Source: CAYJII01 sp964370225 (GTDB lineage Bacteria; Bacillota; Clostridia; Oscillospirales; Ruminococcaceae). Taken from it: a stretch of DNA of 64,000 bases. The notes beneath the pieces are model-generated. The model searched no databases. It saw only the letters and a list, made by a program, of their open reading frames with translations, and was not told where the DNA came from. The position numbers and the translations under genes are program-made. The stretch covers positions 7,087 through 71,086 of the forward strand of contig CAYJII010000004.1 in assembly GCA_964370225.1 (NCBI GenBank), given 5' to 3'. Below, piece by piece: positions 16,019 to 25,069 of the stretch. Position 1 is the first letter of the stretch; the number at the start of each line of letters is the position of its first letter.

Positions 16019-17224
16019 TTAAAACTGGAAAGCTTCATGCACTGCTATTACAGCTTTTTCGCTATCTTTTCTATCGATGAGCACCGAAATTTTTATTTCG
16101 CTTGTAGAAATCATTTTTATATTTATCCCAACTTCGAATAAAGCTTCAAACATTTTTGCCGCTACTCCCGAATTCGCTTGTATACCCGCTCCTACAATCG
16201 ATACTTTTGAAACTTCTGAATCTACTTCCATCGATGTGCAGTTAATCAGTTCTTTTTCCTCATCTAAAATTTGCATAGTGCGCTCTGTATCATCTGAGGA
16301 TACCGTAAAGCTGATATCTTTGGTGTTGCCCCTGCCGATTGACTGCAAAATAATGCCGACATTCACGTTCTTTTGAGCAAGCAAGGTGAAAATCCTAAAC
16401 GCAGTACCAGGTTTATCAGGCACCCCGATAATAGCTATTCTAGCTACGCTATCATCTTTAGTAACTCCTTTAATTAACATTTTTTCCACTTTAGTTACCT
16501 CCTTAACCTCTGTACCCGGTTTATCTTCAAGACTCGATAAAACCTCAAGTTTAACATTATATTTTTTCGCCATTTCTACTGAGCGATTGTGCAGAACTTG
16601 CGCACCTAATGATGCTAGCTCCAACATCTCATCAAAGGATATTTCGTCAAGTTTTACCGCACCTTTTACAAGGCGTGGGTCCGCTGTGTAAACCCCGTCA
16701 ACGTCGGTGTAGATTTGACATTTACTTGCGTGTAATGCTGCTGCTAATGCCACCGCACTTGTATCCGAGCCACCTCTACCTAAAGTGGTAATGTCATCAT
16801 ATCGGTTAACCCCTTGAAATCCTGCTACAATCACAATATTCTTCCTATCAAGCTCAATTTGTAGGCGCTCTGTATCAATATTTCTAATCCTTGCATTCGA
16901 GTAGTTCGAGTTAGTATTAAACCCCGCTTGCCACCCTGTGAGTGACACAACTGGATAGCCAAGTTTTTCTATAGTCATTGCTAAAAGCGAAATCGAAATT
17001 TGCTCTCCCGTAGTGAGCAATACATCCATTTCCCTTTTTGAAGGGTTTTCATTGACTTCCATAGCTTTTTCTATCAAATGGTCGGTCGTGTGCCCTTGAG
17101 CAGATACTACTACAACTACGTTATTACCTTTATCATAAGTCTTTGTTACAATTTTTGCAACATTCAAAAGTCTTTGCGCATCGGCAACTGATGTGCCACC
17201 GAATTTTTGAACAATCAATCCCAT
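16019..17224 (-). CDS. lysC: Aspartate kinase
   Basis: A 401-residue aspartokinase that phosphorylates aspartate, the first step of the Lys/Thr/Met/DAP pathway. The kinase motif KFGGTSVADA is at residues 7-16, with TTGEQIS, GFQGVN and LGRGGSDTSAVALAAAL further on. Two ACT domains follow: IAIIGVPDKPGTAFRIF and, near the end, VSIVGAGIQANSGVAAKMFE. These bind the feedback amino acid(s). The length matches class II (single-chain) enzymes. It is downstream of hom in a threonine-type gene set. No riboswitch precedes this unit, unlike asd-dapA-dapB. Confidence 0.97.
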   Translation of the reverse strand: MGLIVQKFGGTSVADAQRLLNVAKIVTKTYDKGNNVVVVVSAQGHTTDHLIEKAMEVNENPSKREMDVLLTTGEQISISLLAMTIEKLGYPVVSLTGWQAGFNTNSNYSNARIRNIDTERLQIELDRKNIVIVAGFQGVNRYDDITTLGRGGSDTSAVALAAALHASKCQIYTDVDGVYTADPRLVKGAVKLDEISFDEMLELASLGAQVLHNRSVEMAKKYNVKLEVLSSLEDKPGTEVKEVTKVEKMLIKGVTKDDSVARIAIIGVPDKPGTAFRIFTLLAQKNVNVGIILQSIGRGNTKDISFTVSSDDTERTMQILDEEKELINCTSMEVDSEVSKVSIVGAGIQANSGVAAKMFEALFEVGINIKMISTSEIKISVLIDRKDSEKAVIAVHEAFQF

Positions 17225-17292
17225 AAACAGTCGGCTGACCTTTCCGGCTCGCTATTTCTTTTTTCCCCACTCGAGCCTTGTGAGGATATTGG

Positions 17293-18543
17293 CTATATGT
17301 TAAGCACAGGCATTTTATTTATCACTTCAATATTATTATCCGATAAAATTTTCTCTTTTTCAACCAGTGCGCGCTTATTTATAACCTCAACTATAAAAGC
17401 GTACTCATTTTCCGCTTGATTTTCTCTTTTTAAATATTTCACTTTTCCAAATTCGCGCTCTATTATCTGCTCAAAATCGTTGTTATCACATGAGCTAACT
17501 TTTATATAATATTTCGCATTTGTATTATCATGCTCCATCACGCGGTTAACACCCTCATCTTCCCAATATAGTGACGAGTTTGTCTGAACATGATTCGCTA
17601 CGTCGATAACATCTGCTACTACAGCACTGGCTGTTGGAAGTTTGCCCGCACCTCGTCCGTAAAATACTACGTCGCCCAGCGCGTTCCCTGCTACTAAAAT
17701 GCCGTTGTATACATCGTCTATGCCAGCTAACTGACTGCTTTTATCAACAAAAGCAGGTGATACCCAGCACTCAATATTTTTATCGTCATCACTGTTAATT
17801 TTTTGTGCGTATCCAATCAATTTTATCACGCTATCTGCATCTTGTGCATAAGCTACATCGTCTAATGTGATGTCGCTAATCCCCTTAGTGAAAACATTTT
17901 CAGGGTAAATATGCTTTTTATATGCAAGTGAAGTTAGTATGCAAATTTTTCTGCAAGTATCGTGACCGTCAACATCCGCAGTAGGGTTGCTCTCAGCATA
18001 GCCAAGCTCTTGCGCAGATTTTAGCGCAGACGCAAAATCTACATTGTGATTTATCATTTGTGTGAGAATGTAGTTAGTTGTACCATTTAGTATACCCGCA
18101 ATTTTAGTAATTTCATTTGCTGCAAGGCATTTGTGAAGCGGTCTAATTATCGGAATTCCGCCACCAACACTAGCTTCAAAATAAAAATTCACTTCATTAT
18201 CTTTTGCAATTTTTAATAGTTTAGCACCTTTTTGCGCCACAAGTTCCTTATTAGATGTAACCACACTTTTTTTGTGCTTCATTGCTGCTTTTACAAAATC
18301 ATATGCAGGATTTACTCCGCCCATTACTTCAACTACAATAGAAATTTCCTCATCATCAAGAATATCTGAAAAATTCTTTGTAAATTTTTCTTTGTATGAA
18401 ACATCAAATTCTCTTATGTCGAGTATACGCTTAACATTTATCTCATCACCTAAATTGTCGATGATGTTAAGCTTGTTCGTTTCGATAACTTCAACTACCC
18501 CCGAACCTACTACTCCATGTCCCAATATAGCAATATTTATCAT
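17293..18543 (-). CDS. hom: Homoserine dehydrogenase
   Basis: A 416-residue NAD(P)-dependent homoserine dehydrogenase. The nucleotide-binding motif GHGVVGSG lies at residues 7-14. The catalytic region shows EASVGGGIPIIRPL, then GILNGTTNYILT and the ESNPTADVDGHD segment. The C-terminal portion (about 340-416) resembles an ACT regulatory domain, so threonine inhibition is likely. The ATG at 18541-18543 has GGCGGA upstream; a 15-codon upstream extension is rejected. It starts 13 nt after the ACT-protein gene and is followed by lysC, so one transcript is likely. Confidence 0.97.
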   Translation of the reverse strand: MINIAILGHGVVGSGVVEVIETNKLNIIDNLGDEINVKRILDIREFDVSYKEKFTKNFSDILDDEEISIVVEVMGGVNPAYDFVKAAMKHKKSVVTSNKELVAQKGAKLLKIAKDNEVNFYFEASVGGGIPIIRPLHKCLAANEITKIAGILNGTTNYILTQMINHNVDFASALKSAQELGYAESNPTADVDGHDTCRKICILTSLAYKKHIYPENVFTKGISDITLDDVAYAQDADSVIKLIGYAQKINSDDDKNIECWVSPAFVDKSSQLAGIDDVYNGILVAGNALGDVVFYGRGAGKLPTASAVVADVIDVANHVQTNSSLYWEDEGVNRVMEHDNTNAKYYIKVSSCDNNDFEQIIEREFGKVKYLKRENQAENEYAFIVEVINKRALVEKEKILSDNNIEVINKMPVLNI

Positions 18544-18556
18544 TTTTATTCCGCCT

Positions 18557-18988
18557 TTATAATCTTTTATAATCAACCACGCCCTCAACGCTTGTTAATG
18601 CATTTCTGACTTTTGTATAATCAGAAGAACTTTCCCCAAGTTTTAGCGTTATGGTTACGTCAGCTACTGATTCTATTGAAATATTTTGATTTACTGTGAG
18701 TATATTTGCCCCATGTTCATACAAAATTTGCAGTACTGTTGACAAAATCCCAGGTTCATCACTAAGTTTTAAGTATAAAGTTGTCGTGCTTTTTTTGCTT
18801 TTATCTTCATAAATAAATACTTTGTCTTTGTATTTGTAATAAGCACTCCTTGATATATCGACCATTTTACATGCTTCAGTTGAATTTTTCGCTTTATTTT
18901 TCGACAAAAGTCGTTTAGCCTCAATCACCTTTAAAACCACTGCTGGCACAACGTCGCTATTAACTATTATCAGTTGGTCTTTATCCAC
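18557..18988 (-). CDS. ACT domain protein, UPF0735/PheB-type
   Basis: A 143-residue protein with an N-terminal helix-turn-helix-like segment (VLKVIEAKRLLSKNKAKN, then SRSAYYKYKD) and a C-terminal ACT domain (YLKLSDEPGILSTVLQILYE, ANILTVNQNI). This layout is that of the UPF0735/PheB family found beside hom in many Firmicutes, thought to sense an amino acid. Whether it regulates transcription or enzyme activity is not known. The GTG at 18986-18988 is chosen because GGTGG lies about 7 nt upstream and the family starts there; the ATG at 19012 would add eight residues. Confidence 0.88.
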   Translation of the reverse strand: MDKDQLIIVNSDVVPAVVLKVIEAKRLLSKNKAKNSTEACKMVDISRSAYYKYKDKVFIYEDKSKKSTTTLYLKLSDEPGILSTVLQILYEHGANILTVNQNISIESVADVTITLKLGESSSDYTKVRNALTSVEGVVDYKRL

Positions 18989-19204
18989 TTTAAGTCCACC
19001 ACCTATACACATTTGTTTTTATACTGTAAACAGTTTAACATTAATCAAATAAATGTACAAGGATAATAAATCGGAATTTCAGCTTAAAAACAACTAAAAT
19101 ACACCGATTTATATAATTACTAAGCTTATACTGCTTTTTTCTCGCTATTACTCGTTTACATGGATTTTATTCCAAGCAAACTTTAGTTTTTGCGCTAGTT
19201 TTGT

Positions 19205-20515
19205 CTATTCTGTCGCCTCAGTACTATCTTCTTGGGAAGTAGTGTCAATATTTTCATCAGTAACTACCTCTTCGGGAGTTTCTTCCACGCCTAAAAATTC
19301 AGGTGAGATAACATCATTTACTACTTGATTTATATAGTCCATGCTAAAAGCTCCATATGCTTTTACCCCATGAGCATTAGCCATGTCAGCTGTATAATCA
19401 TTAATATGGTATATCGTAACATTTGTCGCGGATGCGCCATAATGTGTGATTGATGCGTTAAATTTCACGTTATCAATGCTTACTTCGCCCGTCTCAAAAT
19501 CTTTTGTTACCTCGTAATCAACAAGCCCACCTATAACCCTTGCTGGTCTGTCCTGTGTCGAGATAAAGTTTCCTAATGAATACATCACTAACACTTCTCT
19601 ACCGTCTGCGGCAGTAAGCATTTCTAGTGGTTGTATAACATGTGGGTGATGTCCCACGATGATATCCGCACCCCAATCAGCCATTTTTTGCGCTAACTCA
19701 CGCTGTCCAGCTGTTGGTTCGAACTGATACTCATTCCCCCAATGTATGTTCACCATAACCACATCGCAAGCAGCTTTTGTCAGCTCGATTTTTTGCTTGA
19801 TTTGCTCTTCTTCCGCAGTTAGCATAAATTCAATCGGCGAGCCTGATGCTAGCACTAATCCATTTGTGTACTGTGTGATACCAACATGCCCAAAGTTAAT
19901 TCCTTTTACATTTTCCACTTCAGCGGTCATCATATCATCTAAATTCCAGTACGCTCCAGTGTGCATTATGGTATCTTTTGAGTCCCAATATGTCATCGCA
20001 GCTTCTAGCCCTGTTGTTCTCATATCAAGCATGTGGTTATTCGCAAGCGAGAATACATCGAATCCGATATCCACCATATGTTGTCCTAATTCTGGCGGAG
20101 AGTTAAACAGAGGATATGTAGATGGAGCCTTGCTCTCGTCGATAATTGTTTCTTGGTTTATAGTCGCATAGTCAGCTGCTTCAATATACGGTCTGATGTT
20201 TTCATAGGCGAATGTGAAGTCATAACCCGCTCCACCAGTGCGCTGATTTGCTTGTTTATATATTCTCGAATGGATGAGGTTATCGCCAACCGACACTACT
20301 TTAACCGTCGCTGGCGGTGGCATTACTAGGTCAGGAATATCCACAAGTATTGGAATAAGCTCATCTACGATTTCCTCAAATGTTTTCTCAGGCTCTGGCT
20401 CAGAAATACTTACATCAGCACCGTTTTCTGGCAATTCAGAACAAGCACTCAATGAGCATACTAAGGTTACTATGCATAGAGCAGCTAATAATTTTTTTAG
20501 ATTAAGTCTTTTCAT
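19205..20515 (-). CDS. CapA-family lipoprotein (PGA_cap metallophosphatase fold)
   Basis: A 436-residue CapA/PgsA-like protein. The signal peptide ends in the lipobox LSAC (Cys25) and a Glu/Pro-rich linker follows. The calcineurin-like PGA_cap domain starts at VSVGDNLIHSR (about residue 70) and carries TINQETI, LANNHMLD, a VNIHWGNEY strand and GHHPHV. Relatives are needed for poly-gamma-glutamate capsule synthesis, and others act in the cell wall. The sequence does not say which role applies, and no capB/capC is nearby. It begins 15 nt after dapB behind AAAGGTG, so it is likely the last gene of the lysine-riboswitch operon. The tail is acidic (EETPEEVVTDE). Confidence 0.85.
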   Translation of the reverse strand: MKRLNLKKLLAALCIVTLVCSLSACSELPENGADVSISEPEPEKTFEEIVDELIPILVDIPDLVMPPPATVKVVSVGDNLIHSRIYKQANQRTGGAGYDFTFAYENIRPYIEAADYATINQETIIDESKAPSTYPLFNSPPELGQHMVDIGFDVFSLANNHMLDMRTTGLEAAMTYWDSKDTIMHTGAYWNLDDMMTAEVENVKGINFGHVGITQYTNGLVLASGSPIEFMLTAEEEQIKQKIELTKAACDVVMVNIHWGNEYQFEPTAGQRELAQKMADWGADIIVGHHPHVIQPLEMLTAADGREVLVMYSLGNFISTQDRPARVIGGLVDYEVTKDFETGEVSIDNVKFNASITHYGASATNVTIYHINDYTADMANAHGVKAYGAFSMDYINQVVNDVISPEFLGVEETPEEVVTDENIDTTSQEDSTEATE

Positions 20516-20530
20516 ATAAACACCTTTTCT

Positions 20531-21280
20531 TTATACCATTTTTGTCATATCATATAGTCCCGCTGGCTTATCTTTTATAAATTCAGCAGCACTGATACTT
20601 CCCACTGCAAAAATTTCTTTAGACATAGCTTTGTGCGATAGCGAAATAATCTCGTCACGACCAGCAAATATTACTTCGTGCTCACCCACTATTGTTCCAC
20701 CGCGCACTGCATGTATCCCAATCTCGTTTTTATCTCTCTTTTTTATTTGAGAATGGCGATCATACATATATTTTTGTGTGTTATCCATCGTTTCATTTAT
20801 CGCATTCGCTAGCATAAGCGCTGTTCCACTTGGCGCATCAATCTTTTGATTATGATGTTTTTCGACAATTTCAATATCAAATTGTCCTCCTAAAATTTGT
20901 GTTGCTTTTTTTGCTAGCGTCACCAACAAATTCACACCGAGCGACATATTAAACGAGAAGAATATCGGTACTTTTTTTGAGCATTCTTTGATATACTCTA
21001 TTTGACTTTCGCTATAACCAGTCGTTGCTAAAACTGTAGGAGTACCAGTATTTATAGCATATTCCATAAGAGAATTTAGCACAGCTGGGTTAGAAAAATC
21101 GATGATTACATCTGCTTTCCCCTCGATATCTGCAGCTGCAGGATATATAGGAAACTCTGCATATCGCTCTGTGTTCAAGTCGATGCCACACATCACTTTT
21201 ATATTATCTCGCTCATTAATACATTCCGATATAACTCTACCCATTTTCCCATTAGCGCCACTTAAAATTACATTTACCAT
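20531..21280 (-). CDS. dapB: 4-hydroxy-tetrahydrodipicolinate reductase
   Basis: A 249-residue DapB, the NAD(P)H-dependent reductase after DapA. It shows the GANGKMGR nucleotide-binding loop (residues 8-15), DFSNPAVL, ATTGYSE, the substrate motif EKHHNQKIDAPSGTA with the catalytic His pair and Lys, and the C-terminal IGIHAVRGG. It lies downstream of dapA, separated by a 110-nt space that holds a large inverted repeat, and feeds both lysine and peptidoglycan. Confidence 0.97.
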   Translation of the reverse strand: MVNVILSGANGKMGRVISECINERDNIKVMCGIDLNTERYAEFPIYPAAADIEGKADVIIDFSNPAVLNSLMEYAINTGTPTVLATTGYSESQIEYIKECSKKVPIFFSFNMSLGVNLLVTLAKKATQILGGQFDIEIVEKHHNQKIDAPSGTALMLANAINETMDNTQKYMYDRHSQIKKRDKNEIGIHAVRGGTIVGEHEVIFAGRDEIISLSHKAMSKEIFAVGSISAAEFIKDKPAGLYDMTKMV

Positions 21281-21340
21281 TTCACAAAATGAGCCAAAAG
21301 CTCATTATACCTACCTTTCTATTAAACGATTTTTTGCGTA

Positions 21341-21382
21341 AATACATCAATCTGTACAATAAATTGTACAGATTGATGTATT
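21341..21382 (-). repeat. Perfect 20-bp inverted repeat between dapA and dapB
   Basis: AATACATCAATCTGTACAAT (21341-21360) is followed by AA and then its exact reverse complement (21363-21382). It lies in the intergenic space between dapA and dapB. On the minus strand only TTTAC follows, so it is not a textbook terminator. It may slow RNA polymerase, protect the upstream mRNA end, or partly terminate. Confidence 0.8.
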
Positions 21383-21390
21383 ATGATTAC

Positions 21391-22278
21391 TTAGATTAAT
21401 TGTAGTTTTTCCATTTCTGCTTTTAGTGCTTTTATGTTATCCTCTGTAGTCGCACATAATGGCAATCTACATTCCCCAACATTCATCCCTTTTAAATTCA
21501 TTGCATGTTTAATCATTATTGGGTTGACATCAATGAAAAGAGAATTCATAAACGGTAGAAGTTTTAATTGGCACTCTAGACCTTTTTTAGCATCTCCGTT
21601 TAAATAGTATTCGCACATTTCATGGGTTTCTTTTGGCATGATATTTGCAATAACTGAGATAACCCCAATTCCGCCTAATGCCATAGTAGCAACTGCTTGA
21701 TCGTCGTTACCTGTATAAATATCAAGGTCGTCTCCACACATTTGTTTAATTTGTGCTATTTGAGAAATATTCCCGCTAGCTTCTTTTATAGCAACAATAT
21801 TTTTATGTTTTGACATTTCATAGCATGCTTGTGGTGTGATGTTAACACCTGTTCTTGATTGTACTGAGTACAATATCATAGGGATATTAACGCTATCCGC
21901 TACAGTTAAATAATGTTTTACAAGACCTCTTTGAGAAGTTTTGTTATAGTATGGTGTAACCAAAAGCAGTCCGTCAACACCTAGTTTTTCCGCCTCTTGC
22001 GAAAGATGAACACAGTAATTTGTGTCATTACTTCCTGTACCTGCAATCATCGGCACTCTTTTAGCTGCTTTTTCTACAGAATATCTGATTACTTCTCTGT
22101 GCTCTTCATCAGATAAAGTCGATGACTCGCCAGTTGTTCCGCACACGATTATCGCATCAGTTTTATTTGCAATGTGAAACTCGATAAGTTCTCCTAATTT
22201 ATCATAGTTCACGCTCATATCTTCATTCATTGGAGTTATTATCGCAACTCCACTTCCTGTAAACAATCTTTTTTTCAT
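21391..22278 (-). CDS. dapA: 4-hydroxy-tetrahydrodipicolinate synthase
   Basis: A 295-residue DapA, a class I aldolase condensing pyruvate with aspartate semialdehyde. The family motifs GTTGESSTLSDEEH, VPMIAGTGSNDT, a Tyr in MILYSVQSRTG (usually YNVPxRTG), and the Schiff-base Lys in VAIKEASGN (about residue 162) are all present. The Ser-Val-Gln-Ser variant of the YNVP loop is conservative. A GGAGG site precedes the ATG. It lies between asd and dapB under the lysine riboswitch. Confidence 0.97.
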   Translation of the reverse strand: MKKRLFTGSGVAIITPMNEDMSVNYDKLGELIEFHIANKTDAIIVCGTTGESSTLSDEEHREVIRYSVEKAAKRVPMIAGTGSNDTNYCVHLSQEAEKLGVDGLLLVTPYYNKTSQRGLVKHYLTVADSVNIPMILYSVQSRTGVNITPQACYEMSKHKNIVAIKEASGNISQIAQIKQMCGDDLDIYTGNDDQAVATMALGGIGVISVIANIMPKETHEMCEYYLNGDAKKGLECQLKLLPFMNSLFIDVNPIMIKHAMNLKGMNVGECRLPLCATTEDNIKALKAEMEKLQLI

Positions 22279-22313
22279 ATGGTAAAAGCCTCCTTCTATC
22301 GCAAATATTGCGA

Positions 22314-23393
22314 CTAATCCATGTATCCTTGTGCAGTAAGAAGCTCTGCCATTAGCACTGCTCCGCCAGCTGCACCCCTTAATGTATTATGTGATAAACA
22401 AACAAATTTATAATCATACTGGCTGTCTTCTCTTAGTCTACCAATTGTTACAGCCATGCCTTTTTCTAAGTTCCTATCCAGTTTTGCTTGTGGTCTGTTA
22501 TCTTCTTCAAAATAATGTAAGAATTGTTTTGGTGCGCTTGGCAAATTCAGTTTTTGCGCCTCACCTTCAAACTCCGCCCATATTTTTTTGATGTCTTCAA
22601 TTGCAGGCTTTTCATCAAAGCTAACAAAAACAGCTGCTGTATGCCCGTCTGTTACAGGAACACGTAAGCATTGTGTAGTGATGGCAGGTGTTGTAGCCAA
22701 GCTAATTTTGTCCCCGTCAATCTCACCCCAAATTTTTAGTGGCTCTTTCTCACTTTTTTCTTCCTCACCACCGATGAATGGTATTAAATTGTCTACCATT
22801 TCAGGCCAAGTTTCAAAGCTTTTACCCGCTCCAGAGATTGCTTGATATGTACACGCAAGCACATTTTTCACGCCAAATTTCATTAGTGGGTGAAGAGCTG
22901 GCACGTATGATTGTATTGAACAATTTGATTTTACGCTGATAAAGCCTTTTTTGGTGCCAAGTCTTTTTCTTTGCGCATCTATAATTTGTGAGTGCTCTGC
23001 GTTAATTTCAGGGATTATCATAGGCACATCGTCTGTAAATCTATGTGCTGAGTTGTTTGAAACAACTGGGCACTCAAGGCGTGCATAATCTTCCTCTAAT
23101 TTTTTGATTTCGTCTTTATTCATATCAACAGCACAGAAGATAAAATCTACTTCTGCAGCGATTTTTTCCATATCGCTCACTGCATCAAGCACAATCATAT
23201 CACCAATATTTGAAGGAAGCTCTACTTCCATCATCCATCTACCATTCGTACACTCAGCATAGCTTTTTCCAGCGCTACGAGCTGATGCAGCTAGAACCTT
23301 TATGTCATACCACGGATGCTCACTAAGCAAGGTAATAAATCTTTGCCCTACCATTCCTGTTGCTCCGATGATTCCTACATTGTACTTTTTCAT
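22314..23393 (-). CDS. asd: Aspartate-semialdehyde dehydrogenase (archaeal/fungal-type)
   Basis: A 359-residue aspartate-semialdehyde dehydrogenase. The nucleotide loop GIIGATGMVGQRF is near residues 7-19. The active-site Cys158 is in SNCSIQ and the substrate region in AISGAGKSFETWPEM. The segment VPVTDGHTAAVFVSF also fits. The sequence resembles the branch first known from archaea and fungi rather than the E. coli-type enzyme, a branch also seen in some Clostridia. The ATG at 23391-23393 follows GGCGGA at 9 nt; a longer upstream frame with no ribosome site is rejected. It is the first gene after the lysine riboswitch. Confidence 0.95.
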   Translation of the reverse strand: MKKYNVGIIGATGMVGQRFITLLSEHPWYDIKVLAASARSAGKSYAECTNGRWMMEVELPSNIGDMIVLDAVSDMEKIAAEVDFIFCAVDMNKDEIKKLEEDYARLECPVVSNNSAHRFTDDVPMIIPEINAEHSQIIDAQRKRLGTKKGFISVKSNCSIQSYVPALHPLMKFGVKNVLACTYQAISGAGKSFETWPEMVDNLIPFIGGEEEKSEKEPLKIWGEIDGDKISLATTPAITTQCLRVPVTDGHTAAVFVSFDEKPAIEDIKKIWAEFEGEAQKLNLPSAPKQFLHYFEEDNRPQAKLDRNLEKGMAVTIGRLREDSQYDYKFVCLSHNTLRGAAGGAVLMAELLTAQGYMD

Positions 23394-23563
23394 TTTCTCT
23401 CCATTCCGCCGCTTTGTCCCGACAAATAAAATTATTGCGCTCCTCCCACATGACAAAGTTATATTAGTGGAGTGAGCACTATAAAAAATAGCACAAATAT
23501 CTTCAATATCAGCTTCATTTTTTATAGTAAGTATAGGCATTTGTTAAAAAAACACCGTATATT

Positions 23564-23585
23564 AAAAAAATCGGTTGTAAACCGA
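23564..23585 (-). terminator. Terminator of the lysine riboswitch expression platform
   Basis: On the minus strand TCGGTT-TAC-AACCGA (plus 23571-23585) is followed by seven T (plus 23564-23570). It lies 55 nt downstream of the aptamer and about 170 nt before asd, the expected place for lysine-triggered early termination. Confidence 0.85.
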
Positions 23586-23640
23586 CTCATCTTATTATAT
23601 AATGGTAAAGCTGACTACTTTATAATAGGTATAAAATAAG

Positions 23641-23810
23641 TCGATAGCTCTCCATCAATACATTTGATGACAACGGCACATTTGTTCAATGTACAGCCAG
23701 ACGAATAGTTGCCAACTATCCACCTTCGGCAAATTTACCTTTTAAAGCATGTCAATGATTTTGGCAATCTACAAAACTTTTACTCATTAAATCTGCAACC
23801 TCTATCGGCG
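23641..23810 (-). ncRNA. Lysine riboswitch (L box)
   Basis: On the minus strand the conserved L-box elements appear in order: GATAGAGGTTGC (P1 and core), GAGTAA (loop E-like), TGCCGAAGG, then GGCTGTACATTGAACAAATG followed by TGCCGTTGTCATC, and finally GGAGAGCTATC, which closes P1 against the 5' GATAG. The order and sequences match the known Bacillus lysC leader closely. It sits between a strong promoter and asd and is followed by an intrinsic terminator, so lysine should switch off asd-dapA-dapB and probably the capA-like gene. Confidence 0.97.
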
Positions 23811-23858
23811 ATAATTTTGCGCAATATGTAAAATTTTCGCAAAATATTTTTCTACTCT

Positions 23859-23887
23859 ATAATACCATTTATATGTCTTAATGTCAA
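23859..23887 (-). promoter_or_regulatory. Promoter of the lysine-riboswitch operon
   Basis: On the minus strand TTGACA (23882-23887) and TATTAT (23859-23864) are separated by exactly 17 nt; transcription would start about 45 nt before the aptamer. The 619-nt space 23394-24012 holds this promoter, the riboswitch, its terminator and the divergent queA promoter region; no other gene is seen. Confidence 0.85.
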
Positions 23888-23911
23888 TTATTTTGAAGAT
23901 AATAATTTTAT

Positions 23912-23939
23912 TTGCCGATATATACTATGCAAAGATAAT
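23912..23939 (+). promoter_or_regulatory. Candidate promoter of queA-tgt-mntP
   Basis: TTGCCG (23912-23917), a 16-nt spacer and GATAAT (23934-23939) lie about 75 nt upstream of queA. The match is modest. Confidence 0.4.
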
Positions 23940-24012
23940 TTAATGTGTACTTATATATTTTAAGCGAATGGAGCGTTATTTTGAACATAGTTTCAAGGTA
24001 ATAATTAATTTT

Positions 24013-25035
24013 ATGAAAACATCAGATTTTTACTTTCACTTGCCCGAAAACTTGATAGCACAAACTCCGATTGAGCCACGTGATCACTCAAAGCTTTTGC
24101 ATTTAAATCGCAATGACGGCAAGCTTTCACACCTGCATTTTTATGATATACTGGACTTTTTTAACGAAGGCGACACATTAGTGCTCAACAATTCAAGAGT
24201 GCTCCCAGCGAGACTTTATGGAAAAAAAGCTGTCACTGGTGCAAATATCGAACTTTTATTGCTCGAGCAAAAAGAGCATCTTATTTGGGAAACTTTGGTT
24301 AAGCCTGGCAAAAAAGCTTTGGTCGGAGCAAAAATAATTTTCTCTGATGAGCTAGAAGGCGAAATCATCGATATTTTACCTGACAAAAACAGGCTCATTA
24401 AATTTACATGCAACGGGAATTTTTACGAAGTTCTGGACAGGCTTGGGCATATGCCACTACCTCCGTATATTACAGAAAAGCTCAATGACAAAGAGCGCTA
24501 TCAGACCGTATATTCAAAAGAAAACGGCTCTGCGGCTGCTCCTACAGCCGGACTGCATTTCACAGACGATTTACTTGAAAGAATAAAGGAGCGCGGCGTC
24601 AACATTGCCTATGTAACTTTACATGTGGGGCTTGGTACTTTTCGCCCTGTAAAAGTCGACGATATCCATAGCCACAAGATGCATTCCGAACATTATTCAC
24701 TCCCGCAAGAAACTGCAGATTTAATCAATAGTACACACAAAAACGGCAAGCGAGTTTTTGCTGTAGGCACCACTAGCTGCCGCACTTTGGAGAGTGCAGC
24801 ATCGCAATCAGCTGTGCTGACAGCAAGCGAGGGATATACTGATATTTTTATTTATCCTGGCTATGAGTTTAAGGCTATTGACGGACTAATTACAAACTTC
24901 CACTTACCAGAAAGCACGCTTATCATGCTAGTCAGTGCTTTTTCTGGATATAACAGCACTATGAACGCGTATAAGGTTGCAGTTGAGGAAAAATATAGAT
25001 TTTTCAGTTTCGGCGACGCAATGATAATTGTATAG
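24013..25035 (+). CDS. queA: S-adenosylmethionine:tRNA ribosyltransferase-isomerase
   Basis: A 340-residue QueA, which transfers the ribose of SAM to preQ1 at tRNA position 34 to make epoxyqueuosine. The diagnostic segments are FHLPENLIAQTPIEPRDHSK, LPARLYGKK, YQTVYS, the AAPTAGLHFT motif, HVGLGTFRPV, VGTTSCRTLES and the C-terminal TNFHLPEST. The ATG at 24013 is chosen by family alignment; an in-frame ATG at 23968 adds 15 non-conserved residues. The ribosome site for 24013 is weak (AAGG about 14 nt away). It is 34 nt upstream of tgt, the usual pair. Confidence 0.95.
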   Translation: MKTSDFYFHLPENLIAQTPIEPRDHSKLLHLNRNDGKLSHLHFYDILDFFNEGDTLVLNNSRVLPARLYGKKAVTGANIELLLLEQKEHLIWETLVKPGKKALVGAKIIFSDELEGEIIDILPDKNRLIKFTCNGNFYEVLDRLGHMPLPPYITEKLNDKERYQTVYSKENGSAAAPTAGLHFTDDLLERIKERGVNIAYVTLHVGLGTFRPVKVDDIHSHKMHSEHYSLPQETADLINSTHKNGKRVFAVGTTSCRTLESAASQSAVLTASEGYTDIFIYPGYEFKAIDGLITNFHLPESTLIMLVSAFSGYNSTMNAYKVAVEEKYRFFSFGDAMIIV

Positions 25036-25069
25036 AAAGGATCACGTAATATAGCGTGAAGATTAAGAT

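Noticed and set aside
18989..19204. Search for a T-box or threonine leader upstream of the ACT-hom-lysC unit
   Set aside because: No T-box core, specifier stem or leader peptide with Thr/Ile runs was recognised; the region is plain AT-rich spacer.
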